From Nitrosospira sp. Nsp11 (lineage in GTDB: Bacteria > Pseudomonadota > Gammaproteobacteria > Burkholderiales > Nitrosomonadaceae), in NCBI RefSeq assembly GCF_900142705.1, contig NZ_FRBV01000011.1:1-64000 (forward strand): DNA of 64,000 bases, read 5' to 3'. Under the pieces are notes generated by a model. The model did not search any database and was not told the DNA's origin. It saw only the letters and a list, made by a program, of their open reading frames with translations. Positions within the stretch are counted from its first letter, which is position 1. Each line of letters starts with the position of its first letter. The translations under genes and the position numbers were made by a program. Of the stretch, positions 55,807 through 64,000 are shown piece after piece.

Positions 55807-57276
55807 TCATGCTCGGCCACGTACAGAACCATAACGAGGACTTGCCGGTTCGAAAGACCTGCGCGGTCTGGCACCCCTGTCTATCACATAGGTAAAATGA
55901 GCCATCATTACAAAAAACTCTCCTGCGAGAACCGAGTTGAGTTGAAAATTTGCCTCGAATGCAGACCGCATCAGGAGGACGGCCAATATGGCCATACTTC
56001 CGCCCCGGGTGTGTTTGGCTGCACGTATTGAGTACTGGACAAGGAAATAAAAAAACACGAATAACGCGATAAGCCCGACGAATCCTGATCGGCTGAATGT
56101 CTGCAGGAAGAGGTTGTGCGCGCTGGCAGCACCTGTCAGCCCAAGCCGCAGCCGATTCTTGAGCCCCCAAAAATCTGCCCCCTGCCCAAATAAAGGGTTT
56201 TCCAATCCTCCCTCAATCGCGGCGTCCCATATCAACGTTCGCCCGGTTGCCGTAGACAGATGACCTACTGCACGTGCATCCAATCGACCCTCGAGTGCGG
56301 CCAGAATGTCCATATCCAAAAATATTGCGAGTGCACCAACCACTGAAACTAAGATGATGAAACCACCGAATAAGCCAATCGGAATTGAGCTGCCGCGTTT
56401 ACTGTCGGCAATGACTTCATCGGTTCGGCTCAATAATCGCCAGCAAAAAATGATGGAAAAACCTACGAATGCGGCTAGCATAGATGATTTTGACTGCGTT
56501 AAAATCAACGTCAGTCCCGCCGCGGCAAGTATGCACGTTCTAAGCCATGCCCTAGCTGACGGCTCGGCCAACTCCAGCACGAGAAACATACATGCAACCG
56601 CGCCCAGCGTGTTCGCATGGGATGTCACCCCCCAAAACCTTAAATCGAAACCGGGAATCAGCCCAACATAGCCGGACTGCATGACAAGTCCGGGAGCGAC
56701 TATCGCTGCGATCAAGCTGGAGAATACTATCAAGCCAAGACATCTTTTTGCTACGATAACCGGATCGGCACTTGACAACCTAGCCCAGAGAAACAACGCA
56801 AGATATATGAAGAACGGGTAAATCAAGTTTACGTGGAAATAATAATGCTGCCCGAATAAAATCGGTAAAACGCTGAATGCAACGTAGAACACCATGAACG
56901 CAATGGTGATGTCGGTTGGCGCTTTCAGTCCCCTATTACTAAAACGGTCAAAGCTTGTTTTATAATTTCTGAAATTGAGAATCCACCCCACACAGAGCGC
57001 CACGGAGCATCCAATCACAACCATAAGAAGCAGCTTTGTCGACACGGCACTTCCGACATCGGCCTCGGACGAGACAACCAGATTTTCATCCACAAAAGTC
57101 AGGACCCGGCCGGATAAGATAGTGGTCGCTACGCTCGTGCTCGCGATCAACAGCATTAGATAACTGAACATCCGGCCCGGCCAGCGGAATCCGGCCGCCG
57201 CCACGATAACGATTGCCATGATCAAAAGCAGTGCGAGAACAAATGCAGCGAGTGGCAAAACCGTGAGTTGCAGCAC
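55807..57276 (-). CDS. Wzy-type O-antigen/EPS polymerase or ligase
   Basis: 489 residues, 10-12 hydrophobic helices, and the O-antigen ligase (Wzy_C/WaaL) pattern: RFWGVTSHANTLGAVACMF, TQSKSSMLAAFVGF, and a long periplasmic loop with TATGRTLIWDAAIEGGLENPLFGQG and GAASAHNLFLQTFSRSG (conserved His), each part shortened here as needed. It begins with GTG. It would polymerise repeat units delivered by the Wzx protein. It lies downstream of exosortase and EpsI genes. Confidence 0.85.
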   Translation of the reverse strand: MLQLTVLPLAAFVLALLLIMAIVIVAAAGFRWPGRMFSYLMLLIASTSVATTILSGRVLTFVDENLVVSSEADVGSAVSTKLLLMVVIGCSVALCVGWILNFRNYKTSFDRFSNRGLKAPTDITIAFMVFYVAFSVLPILFGQHYYFHVNLIYPFFIYLALFLWARLSSADPVIVAKRCLGLIVFSSLIAAIVAPGLVMQSGYVGLIPGFDLRFWGVTSHANTLGAVACMFLVLELAEPSARAWLRTCILAAAGLTLILTQSKSSMLAAFVGFSIIFCWRLLSRTDEVIADSKRGSSIPIGLFGGFIILVSVVGALAIFLDMDILAALEGRLDARAVGHLSTATGRTLIWDAAIEGGLENPLFGQGADFWGLKNRLRLGLTGAASAHNLFLQTFSRSGFVGLIALFVFFYFLVQYSIRAAKHTRGGSMAILAVLLMRSAFEANFQLNSVLAGEFFVMMAHFTYVIDRGARPRRSFEPASPRYGSVRGRA

Positions 57277-57341
57277 GATTAATTCCCGCTCATGATTGAA
57301 ACGCCTTTCGTATGAGGCAATGCGGGCGAAATCGCAGGCAT

Positions 57342-57581
57342 TTACTTAGCCCCTGACGCGATAAGCTGAAACATCAACCATGCCATGTCGGGCTTCATTG
57401 CAGATGTGTATCCAAACCTCTTAGCGCACGGAATGCCGGGGTATAGGCAACCCGCAGGCCAAGCCTGATATGTGCGATATGCAAATGATCTTGCGAGTGA
57501 TGGGTTCGCCGCGAACAGGGCTTCGGTGATTAAATAGCCGCGGTGCGCTGCTATGCCGCCCATAATCACAATTTCTTTCAT
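57342..57581 (-). CDS. Small coupled frame of unknown function
   Basis: 79 codons starting at an ATG that overlaps the epsI stop by four bases (ATGA), the usual sign of coupling in this locus. The sequence starts MKEIVIMGGIAAHRGYLI and has no motif that I recognise, no signal peptide and three tryptophans. It may be the 5' end of a gene cut short by a deletion before the polymerase gene, or a genuine small protein. Confidence 0.35.
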   Translation of the reverse strand: MKEIVIMGGIAAHRGYLITEALFAANPSLARSFAYRTYQAWPAGCLYPGIPCAKRFGYTSAMKPDMAWLMFQLIASGAK

Positions 57582-58270
57582 TGATGACCTGAGCCCGGCA
57601 TGCCATTCAGCTTTTGGCGATGTTCAGATGTTAACGCGCCAAGCATCTGATCGATAAACTGGGCTTGCATCTCATATGCTCGAGGTGCTTCAGCATCGAT
57701 GGAAGAAACACGTATCAGCATTCCATCTGGAATTTTTCCATTCAGGCCGTAGCTCATTTCCGCAAGTTTTTTTTGAAGACCACCTTGAAACACGCGATTA
57801 CCAACCGTTGTCCAGTAAGTAACCGGTTCGTTCCGCTGGCCGAGATTGGTCAGGATACGCGTGACCGGAATTAAACCGTTCTCGGTAGCCAAGGTACCCG
57901 TTTGTTTACTCTGGAGCGAGAATCCCTGTGCAGGATAGCAAACCTCAGGGTAATGCATCTGCATGGAATCCCTTTGATCATCTCCATAGGCGATCGCGAG
58001 CATGATGCGGTAGTCATGGTTATCCTTATAAACACGGCTGAGTGTCTGGGTATAAATTTTCTCAATCATTTCCTGCTGCTGTGGATCTACCATTTGCACT
58101 GAGTTCTGCTGCTCTTCACTCCAATTTCCGAATGCATGCGGAATCATTGTATTTAGATTGATACCGGGCCCCAGGTCCGCAATTTTTTGGGTAGGACGCA
58201 GAGCCAGTGCGAGACCTGAGGCCGCGAGCATGAGTACTAAAAGAATGAAATTTCTGAATAGGAGATTCAT
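57578..58270 (-). CDS. epsI: EpsI family protein (exosortase partner)
   Basis: 230 residues: one N-terminal hydrophobic segment (FILLVLMLAASGLALAL) and a periplasmic EpsI/DUF3485 domain with YRIMLAIAYGDDQRDSMQMHYPEVCYPAQGF, shortened here to AIAYGDDQRD and HYPEVCYPAQGF; the H-X-P-E-X-C-Y pattern is the family hallmark, and VTYWTTVG follows. EpsI goes with exosortases in EPS loci and is required for EPS in Methylobacillus. The start is two bases after the exosortase stop. Confidence 0.92.
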   Translation of the reverse strand: MNLLFRNFILLVLMLAASGLALALRPTQKIADLGPGINLNTMIPHAFGNWSEEQQNSVQMVDPQQQEMIEKIYTQTLSRVYKDNHDYRIMLAIAYGDDQRDSMQMHYPEVCYPAQGFSLQSKQTGTLATENGLIPVTRILTNLGQRNEPVTYWTTVGNRVFQGGLQKKLAEMSYGLNGKIPDGMLIRVSSIDAEAPRAYEMQAQFIDQMLGALTSEHRQKLNGMPGSGHQ

Positions 58271-58272
58271 TC

Positions 58273-59193
58273 TTACGCTCCGCTCAAGGTCCTATTACTG
58301 CCACGCTGCAGCTTGACGCCGAGTTGCAACAGCGAATCCACCCCAATAATCAATAGCAAGGCACTAAGGAAGAGCACCATGCCTGCGAACCCATGTAAAA
58401 AACCCTGTCCGGCCTCATCACCAAAATGATAGGTAATAAGCGTTAACACGATTACACGGATAACGTTAGCCGTAAAGGAGATGGGCACGATCAAAATGGC
58501 TAAGGTAACGTTGCGAAACAGAGAGTCGTGCCGGATAATGTTAAGGTAGAGCAAACCCAGCGCTTCGAGCGTAAAAAGAGTATGCAATCCTGCGCATGCG
58601 TCAGCTACCAGCAGCTTGTATTGCCCGATTTGGAGTATGACGCCGGTGCGGGCGATGGGATAGTTTGCCCAGAAAAGTATGCTTTCAGCTACATAAGAAA
58701 CCGCCATCTTCATCGGCATCGTTAGAGCATCCACCACCGTGGCGGGTAAGGGGATCATGAAAAGCATGAAGAAAAGCGGAAACCATTGCGCCTTGAGTGC
58801 TGCGCTACCGCGCATGAGCAGGAGTATGGCGGCCAGCATCCAGATGACTGAACCGATCTCCATGAGCAGAATGCCTTGCGAACGGCCAATCACATAGAGC
58901 ATCAACGCAAAGATAAAAATGGGCCAGCCGGCTGAAGGCGCCGCTGACCGATTTTCGCTCAGGCGCCACATTTCAGGCCATTTGCGATAAATAAGCCAGC
59001 AAGCAATACCGAGTACAATCGGACCATGCGCCTGCTGATCGGTACTCCAGATGCCGCGAAAGAGGTCGACCAGACTAGGTAAATACAGTACGATTAATCC
59101 GGCAATAATCGGTAGCCAGATGAGCAGCCGACCGCGCCAGCCTTCGGGTTGTCCAGATGATCCGTTGAACATAGTTGCCAAATTGGTACTCAT
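58273..59193 (-). CDS. xrtB: Exosortase B
   Basis: 306 residues, eight or so hydrophobic helices. The catalytic triad of exosortases is visible: Cys200 in VADACAGLHTLFTLE, Arg246 in ANVIRVIVLT and His267 in FLHGFAG. The N-terminal STDQQAHGPIVLGIACWLIY agrees with the type B group (EpsH of methanolan loci), not the type A one. It is a membrane transpeptidase-like protease that cuts PEP-CTERM tails. The two PEP-CTERM proteins at 37.1 and 42.4 kb are its likely substrates. Confidence 0.92.
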   Translation of the reverse strand: MSTNLATMFNGSSGQPEGWRGRLLIWLPIIAGLIVLYLPSLVDLFRGIWSTDQQAHGPIVLGIACWLIYRKWPEMWRLSENRSAAPSAGWPIFIFALMLYVIGRSQGILLMEIGSVIWMLAAILLLMRGSAALKAQWFPLFFMLFMIPLPATVVDALTMPMKMAVSYVAESILFWANYPIARTGVILQIGQYKLLVADACAGLHTLFTLEALGLLYLNIIRHDSLFRNVTLAILIVPISFTANVIRVIVLTLITYHFGDEAGQGFLHGFAGMVLFLSALLLIIGVDSLLQLGVKLQRGSNRTLSGA

Positions 59194-59194
59194 T

Positions 59195-59569
59195 TTGTTT
59201 TTACAACACGCGCTATCCCGTCACCTTCGTATTGCAGCCACGCTGCTGGCGCTCGGGATTATGGGTAGCTTGTTCATTGGAGGAACGCAACCGATTGCCG
59301 TGAATCTGGTGCCGGAGCCATGGGACAAATTGCTTCATGGCGCCGTGTTTACTTTGCTCGCCTGGGCACTTGGCTTCGCTAGTGGATTTCATGACTGGCG
59401 CGGTCTGGCTGTTGCGTTTTTCGGCTCGCTGCTGATCGGATTGCTGGATGAGTGGCATCAGTTGTATCTTCCTGGTCGGCAAGCGGGTTGGCCCGACTTT
59501 ATTGCGGACATGGCAGGCAGCCTCATCGGCACGATAACCCTGGCATTGTGGAGCAGAAAGCGGGGCTAA
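59195..59569 (+). CDS. VanZ-like membrane protein
   Basis: About 124 residues with four hydrophobic helices and the VanZ pattern PEPWDKLLHGAVFTLLAWALGF, shortened to WDKLLHGAVFTLLAW, and then LLIGLLDEWHQLYLPGRQ with GWPDFIADMAGSLIG. The D/E-W-H-Q-X-X-X-P-G-R motif is diagnostic. It diverges from the exosortase gene with start codons two bases apart; TTG at 59195 is my preferred start, as there is no ATG before residue 22. VanZ-like genes occur in many exosortase EPS loci; function unknown. Confidence 0.78.
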   Translation: MFLQHALSRHLRIAATLLALGIMGSLFIGGTQPIAVNLVPEPWDKLLHGAVFTLLAWALGFASGFHDWRGLAVAFFGSLLIGLLDEWHQLYLPGRQAGWPDFIADMAGSLIGTITLALWSRKRG

Positions 59570-59766
59570 AATTCGATGATAGCGGAAAATTCTTATCGTC
59601 CAATTTTCCGTGCTGCTCGGAAAAGAGAAAGAATTGATGAAAGCTGCGGAGAACATGATTGCCTCCTGTAAAAATGCTTGAAGCACTTGCAGACTACTGT
59701 CAAGACTTGGACTGGTCGCTTTTGTTGCCGATTGCAAGCGAGGCTTTATCCTTCGTTTTCCTTCAG

Positions 59767-60696
59767 TCAGAATTCGTTCAGCACCGACCCCACGGGCGTT
59801 GTGCCCGTTTGCTGGAGGCTACGGACCAGCTCGATGGTTTGTGGGACTGATGTTCGATCTTTACGGGCAACTATGAGGGCAGCTGATGCGCGCGCCGCAA
59901 TAATCTGAGCTTCGGCGTATTCGTGCGCGGCAGGCGTGTCAATAATGACAACGTCAAAATCACGGACCACCGATTGCAATAATTCGGGAAAACCAGTTCG
60001 GCCGAGCAGTTCTTGCGGATTGGGCGGTACGGCACCTGCTGGCAACACGGAAAGCCCCAGCAACGAGGGTACACGCGCAATCGCCTCGATCCCGATACGA
60101 CCTGCCAGCATACTGGATAAACCAGCGTTGTTGCCTAACTTGAATAGCTCATGCTGACGCGGTGCACGCAGATTTGCGTCGATGAGTAAAGTGCGTTTTC
60201 CTAGTTGCGAGAAGACAACAGCCAAATTTGCAGCAATGAAGCTGCGTCCTTCCCCTATGCCGGGACTCATGATAGCGAGGGAGTTCAACCTCGCATCACT
60301 ATCGAACCACCGTAGCATAAGCTGACTACGCAAAGCGCGCAGCTTCTCGACGATCGGGCTGAACGGTTTATAGGCAGCTACCAGTTGATAGCTGAGGCTG
60401 TTATCCCCTGCCGGAAGGTAAAGGTTATTGAATTGACGGGAGAGTGCAAAACGGACGTCATCCTCCGTAAGCAGGCCCAGCTCAATGGCGGTGTCGCCAA
60501 AGCGTTTGCCCTGCTCTATCTGCAACCGGAGAACGCGGTCCGCGTTCTCGGCGGAGAGACGTCCCGTATCGACCAGGATGGCCCCTATTGAACTACCATT
60601 GCCGTTGACCTGCGCTTTACCGTAAATTGAAGACTCGCCGGGTTTCGCGGTCTGATTCCGCTTGATGATCGGGAGGCTAGCGCTTACGGGTTTCAT
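59767..60696 (-). CDS. epsG: EpsG-type chain-length tyrosine-kinase-like ATPase
   Basis: 309 residues. Residues 36-90 are a GspE-N/MshEN-like domain (GAILVDTGRLSAENADRVL). The BY-kinase-like domain has a modified Walker A, SPGIGEGRS (144-152), with arginine where lysine is usual, Walker A' LLIDANLR (170-177) and Walker B VVIIDTPA. No tyrosine cluster stands at the C-terminus. This agrees with the EpsG group that works with EpsF in controlling chain length at the inner membrane. Confidence 0.9.
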   Translation of the reverse strand: MKPVSASLPIIKRNQTAKPGESSIYGKAQVNGNGSSIGAILVDTGRLSAENADRVLRLQIEQGKRFGDTAIELGLLTEDDVRFALSRQFNNLYLPAGDNSLSYQLVAAYKPFSPIVEKLRALRSQLMLRWFDSDARLNSLAIMSPGIGEGRSFIAANLAVVFSQLGKRTLLIDANLRAPRQHELFKLGNNAGLSSMLAGRIGIEAIARVPSLLGLSVLPAGAVPPNPQELLGRTGFPELLQSVVRDFDVVIIDTPAAHEYAEAQIIAARASAALIVARKDRTSVPQTIELVRSLQQTGTTPVGSVLNEF

Positions 60697-60717
60697 GATC
60701 TGGTTCCGTTTTAGATA

Positions 60718-62100
60718 TTAACTGGCTACCGGGCCAAGCTGCTTGGGAATTTTTTGCACTGGTCTGCTGGAAATCACCGCAAGTACTGGTAGATCGATGG
60801 CCTGAATAAGATCTTCTGATGAGCGTACGCGACGTCTGCCGAGTTCAAGCATCAAGGCAATCCCTACACCGAGTAACGTACCGAGGAAAATGGAGATTAG
60901 AACGTTGAGGAAAATTCTGGGCCGCGAGTGTTTGGTTGGTATCGTGGCTGGATTCAGAATCGCGATGTTGGTCTGAGCCGATAGGCTTTCGAGACGGGTT
61001 TGAGCAGAACGCTGGCTCACACCGTCAAACGTATGCTGGGCAGCTTCAACATCACGCTTAAGGACGGCGATTTCATCGCGCTCCTTGTTGAGCTCGAGTA
61101 TACGTTTTTTTTGAGACTCCATCGCTTCAAGCAGTTCTTTTTCCTTTTGCTTACCTACCTCGTAGGAGGTACCGATACTGTCCGAGATTTGCCGGGTTTC
61201 GCTAGCCAACCTCCTCCTGAGCGAGGCAAGTTCACTTTCCGTACGTTTCGTTTGCGGATGGTTTACGCCGAGATTAACATTGCTTTCGTGGTGTTTGGCC
61301 TCGAGGCGCGCAATGTCCGATTTAAGCATATTGATCACTGGGCTTTGCATAACTTCAAACAGCGTTTCGGAATTGGCGGCAGATTTACGCTTGCTGCTGC
61401 TATCCGAAGTTTCAGCCTGCACGTTCGTCAATCGGGCAGACAATTCGTTGAGCTTGGCAGTTTCATGATCAAGTCGCTCGTCGGTAGCGATGATGCCGGT
61501 CTTCTGCTGGAATGCCGAGAGTGCCGCCTGCGCTTTTTCCAGTTTCTCACGCACCATTTTGGTTTGGTCTTCAAACCAGGTGGCAGATTGGCGGGCGGGT
61601 GTGACTTTCAACTCCAGGTGAACGTCGATGTAAGCCTGCGCAAAGGCATTTGCCACGGTTGCAACAAAGCTGGGCTCGATGCCGCTGAATTCAATGTTGA
61701 TTACGTTGCTTTCACGTGAAGGTCTGACCTCAAGCTTTTCCTTGAGCAGGTCAGCCAACCAAATCGTCAAGTCCCCTTCACCCTCCGTGGCATCCATCCA
61801 TTGTTCCCGTATAGCGGGGCTTTCGTCCATACGCAGCAGCTTGACCACACGCTGTGCCACACGGTCACTGGTGATTATATCCACCTGTGTCGCCATGTAT
61901 GCGGGCGTTGCCAGCCCTGGCATGATCATGCCGGCAACAGGATCAGGCGATCTGACATCGATTACTACGGCGCTGGTAGCAGTGTACTGCTTGGGTAACA
62001 GCAGGCTGATAAAAAAGGTGGCAGCCACCGTAATCAGTAGCGTAAGCGCGGCTACCTTGTAGCGCGCGCGGAGAATGAGCAGGAATTGTAGAAGGGTCAT
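60718..62100 (-). CDS. epsF: EpsF-type chain-length determinant (Wzz/PCP family)
   Basis: 460 residues. N-terminal helix (LTLLITVAATFFISLLL) and Wzz domain (ATSAVVIDVRSPDP), a long coiled-coil centre (about 170-370, rich in Lys/Glu/Gln/Ala) and a second membrane helix near 405 (FLNVLISIFLGTLLGVGIAL, each within the size limit). It lacks a C-terminal kinase domain, which EpsG supplies. It sets polymer length with EpsG and spans the periplasm to EpsE. Confidence 0.92.
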   Translation of the reverse strand: MTLLQFLLILRARYKVAALTLLITVAATFFISLLLPKQYTATSAVVIDVRSPDPVAGMIMPGLATPAYMATQVDIITSDRVAQRVVKLLRMDESPAIREQWMDATEGEGDLTIWLADLLKEKLEVRPSRESNVINIEFSGIEPSFVATVANAFAQAYIDVHLELKVTPARQSATWFEDQTKMVREKLEKAQAALSAFQQKTGIIATDERLDHETAKLNELSARLTNVQAETSDSSSKRKSAANSETLFEVMQSPVINMLKSDIARLEAKHHESNVNLGVNHPQTKRTESELASLRRRLASETRQISDSIGTSYEVGKQKEKELLEAMESQKKRILELNKERDEIAVLKRDVEAAQHTFDGVSQRSAQTRLESLSAQTNIAILNPATIPTKHSRPRIFLNVLISIFLGTLLGVGIALMLELGRRRVRSSEDLIQAIDLPVLAVISSRPVQKIPKQLGPVAS

Positions 62101-62116
62101 TACGCGTCGACCATTA

Positions 62117-62917
62117 TTAGAAGATACTTTCCCGAACGTAAATAATATCGTTCGGCTGTACCGAATCGGTCATTTCAGGAGAGAGTCTTTCCACTACCCC
62201 CTCGGCGTTTGTCCGGTGAAGGCGCAACCACCACTCGCTGCCCCGCACCGTTGGGCCGCCACCCTGAGCCAAGGCTTGCATGACCGTCATGCCGCGCTCG
62301 ATACGATAGGCGCCCGGGCGCTGAGCTTCACCATAAATATAGAATACGGGGGCACGATGGATATAAATTGTGTCTCCCCCCGCGAGAATGATATCTTCAT
62401 CCGATTTTTCCGCGAGGTAGAGTGCCGGAATATCTATCACTTTTCGGAAGGGTTTGCCGTCTCGTAAACCTGTAACGATGGCGAAGTCGTCACCCGTTGG
62501 CGTCGCTCCGCCGGCAGCGGCAAGCATGTCGCTTACCCGGCTGAGCGTTTCGAGCGGGAAACGCCCAGGCCGGTTGACCTGGCCAAGTACGCTTACTTGA
62601 CTGCCACGCATTTGCAGGATGACGATGTTTACTTGGGGTTGCCTGACGAAGCCGCCATTTTTGAGTGCGGCAGCAATCTTTCGCTCTGCAGCAGCGACAG
62701 CAAGCCCGCCGACTTCGACAGCGCCGACGAGTGGGTACGTAATAGAGCCATTCTCGGACACACGGGTTTCGGTCGTTAGATCAGGGTTCTGGAAAACCTG
62801 GATGCGTACGATATCTCCCGGCCCGAGGGGATAGTCGAGAATATGTTGTTGCGCGTACGCACTCACAGATAGCAGAGTAAATAAAAATGCGAGTAGCCTT
62901 ATCAAGGTCTTGGTCAT
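62117..62917 (-). CDS. epsE: EpsE-type polysaccharide export protein (Wza family)
   Basis: 266 residues. Signal peptide (LIRLLAFLFTLLSVSAYA), then the Poly_export domain (YPLGPGDIVRIQVFQNPDL, ENGSITYPLVGAVEVGGL) and SLBB repeats (SVLGQVNRPGRFPLE; FYIYGEAQRPGAYRIERG). There is no lipobox cysteine, unlike E. coli Wza, so it is probably not acylated; this is normal for this group. It should form the outer-membrane export channel. Confidence 0.93.
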   Translation of the reverse strand: MTKTLIRLLAFLFTLLSVSAYAQQHILDYPLGPGDIVRIQVFQNPDLTTETRVSENGSITYPLVGAVEVGGLAVAAAERKIAAALKNGGFVRQPQVNIVILQMRGSQVSVLGQVNRPGRFPLETLSRVSDMLAAAGGATPTGDDFAIVTGLRDGKPFRKVIDIPALYLAEKSDEDIILAGGDTIYIHRAPVFYIYGEAQRPGAYRIERGMTVMQALAQGGGPTVRGSEWWLRLHRTNAEGVVERLSPEMTDSVQPNDIIYVRESIF

Positions 62918-62959
62918 ACTGTCATATTTCCTTTAAGCATTTGCTAATTAAATGAGATG

Positions 62960-63907
62960 TTATTTCAAACCCGCAACGCCTTTCTCGATACCAATGTCAA
63001 CGTCGGATTTTACGGGGCTCGCTGCTGGAGCTCCGGATTGTGATGCCATGTTGCCATCCGTGTCAGAAAATCCACTCATATAAGTGATTTTAGCTTTCTC
63101 CTTAAGCCCCTTGAGTTCCTGCGTGGCAGCTTCCGCCGCACGTTGGTTACCCAGAAACTGTTGGATACGCGGCAGCGCGGCGGCTTCCGGTATGGGCACG
63201 GATTGCGAAGCGGCAAGTCGCATCACGGTGATGGATTGTGGCCCTTTGATAATCAACCCGTCGCCAACTTTAAGCGGGTGTATTTTAGGCAGCAGTTCAA
63301 GCGGAATCTGTTCGGCTGATCGTGTAGCGCTACCGCCTCCAAACTTTATCCCCTTGCCCTTGAGCCAATCGGCGATGTTTTCCATCGATTTCCCCGCATC
63401 AAGCATTTCGCGCAATTCCGTGTCTACCCCGGCATTTAACGGAACCACAATTTCCTGAATGTTGTAAATGCGGCGCTCGGCAAAGAGCTGGGGATGGTCA
63501 ACGTAATATTGCTTTGCTTCATCAACCGTCGGCTTCGCCATTTCCGCGGTGACTTGCTCAATATATGCCCGAGCAAGAATTTCACGACGAGCGTTTTCGA
63601 CAGCCATAAGAATATCAGGCGAACGGTCGAGTTTTTTCGCAACGGCTTGTTCAACCGCCAATTCCTGATCAATGAGCCGATCGAGAATTTGACGGCGGAT
63701 TTTAGGCGCTGTTTCAGGCGTGCCAGCATTGGCACCCGCCCGAGAGAGTATGTAGTTAATCTGGTGAACGGAGATTTCCCCGGAATTGACTTTAGCCGCA
63801 ATCTGACTGGCAGGCTTTTCGGTGTCTTTGCTGCCGCACGCACCCAGCGCCAGCGCCAGCGATGCAGAGAGTATTTGCAATATGATTTTTTTTTGGCTGA
63901 GTTTCAT
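62960..63907 (-). CDS. epsD: EpsD-type peptidyl-prolyl isomerase lipoprotein
   Basis: 315 residues from the ATG at 63907; an earlier TTG at 63934 would only add a poor leader. The leader ends in a lipobox (ALALGAC), so it is a lipoprotein. SurA-like N-terminal region (KVNSGEISVHQINYIL; RRQILDRLIDQELAVEQAV) and a PpiC-type domain (RIYNIQEIVVPL; LKVGDGLIIKGPQSITVMRL). It is the EpsD family, found only beside epsE/F/G, and probably folds EPS export proteins in the periplasm. It is the first gene of the operon within the window. Confidence 0.9.
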   Translation of the reverse strand: MKLSQKKIILQILSASLALALGACGSKDTEKPASQIAAKVNSGEISVHQINYILSRAGANAGTPETAPKIRRQILDRLIDQELAVEQAVAKKLDRSPDILMAVENARREILARAYIEQVTAEMAKPTVDEAKQYYVDHPQLFAERRIYNIQEIVVPLNAGVDTELREMLDAGKSMENIADWLKGKGIKFGGGSATRSAEQIPLELLPKIHPLKVGDGLIIKGPQSITVMRLAASQSVPIPEAAALPRIQQFLGNQRAAEAATQELKGLKEKAKITYMSGFSDTDGNMASQSGAPAASPVKSDVDIGIEKGVAGLK

Positions 63908-64000
63908 GTGGGCTTGAGTGAGGAATATCAACAATGTTCAAAACTTGGATAGCACGTCCTGCAATCGAGCAACCATCAACTAATACCATCGAGAATAAGA
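63908..64000. other. Sequence upstream of epsD
   Basis: About 90 bases to the window edge with no complete gene. It should hold the epsD leader or promoter, or an intergenic part of a longer operon. No motif could be fixed. Confidence 0.3.

Noticed and set aside
61000-61719. A 239-codon plus-strand frame antisense to epsF
   Set aside because: It lies entirely within the well-supported epsF gene; coiled-coil codon bias opens the antisense frame.

Overview
The window looks like one long exopolysaccharide (EPS) and exosortase locus from a betaproteobacterium. The closest match I can name is the Nitrosomonadaceae (Nitrosospira-like); this is inference. The grounds are the epsD-epsE-epsF-epsG block next to a type B exosortase and EpsI, the exosortase-associated hydrolase pair with an acyl carrier protein, several PEP-CTERM tails, and moderate base composition. 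No replication, ribosomal or phage genes were seen. One tRNA-Val(GAC) gene lies at 36.6 kb. Almost all genes are on the minus strand; the main exceptions are the acyl/hydrolase block (23.9-27.4 kb), a VanZ-like gene at 59.2 kb and the tRNA.

Layout. 1-6 kb: a GC-rich, rearranged patch with a CapA-like phosphatase, a CapK/PaaK-like ligase, a flippase-like LPG-synthase-domain protein and a methyltransferase, carrying a 637-bp near-perfect direct repeat, truncated gene copies and a scrap of an IS transposase. 6-13.7 kb: methyltransferase, ATP-grasp ligase, polyprenyl-type GT2, second CapK-like ligase, a broken acyltransferase and two GT4 glycosyltransferases. 13.9-22.5 kb: a GT39-type transferase, WecE aminotransferase, EamA-type small transporter, WbqC, hexapeptide acyltransferase, GT2s, GtrA/GtrB and a decayed second GT39 gene. 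22.5-23.9 kb: gene-poor, with a dead PEP-CTERM gene. 23.9-27.4 kb (plus): GNAT, acyl carrier protein, two exosortase-associated alpha/beta hydrolases and a TPR protein, followed by a broken IS630 transposase.

28.1-35.7 kb: UDP-GlcNAc 4-epimerase and UDP-HexNAc dehydrogenase, fatty acid desaturase, and rfbBDAC. 35.7-37.7 kb: pseudouridine synthase, tRNA-Val and a PEP-CTERM protein. 37.9-47.3 kb: ManC, GalE, WecG, WecB, a PEP-CTERM-tailed polysaccharide lyase, a third CapK-like ligase, GT4 and GT2. 48.4-57.3 kb: two methyltransferases, Wzx flippase, a secreted glycoside hydrolase and a Wzy-type polymerase. 57.6-63.9 kb: EpsI, exosortase B, VanZ-like protein, EpsG, EpsF, EpsE and EpsD.

How it fits together. 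Nucleotide-sugar genes can supply dTDP-rhamnose, dTDP-4-amino-deoxyhexose, UDP-GalNAcA, UDP-ManNAc, UDP-Gal and GDP-Man. Many glycosyltransferases and a Wzx/Wzy/Wza-Wzz-type machinery assemble and export the polymer. The exosortase with EpsI processes PEP-CTERM proteins, at least one of which should attack a uronate-containing polysaccharide. Three adenylate-forming ligases, an ATP-grasp enzyme and a dedicated carrier protein point to unusual carboxylate or acyl decoration of the product. The many partial genes, IS remnants and repeats show a locus that is often recombined.
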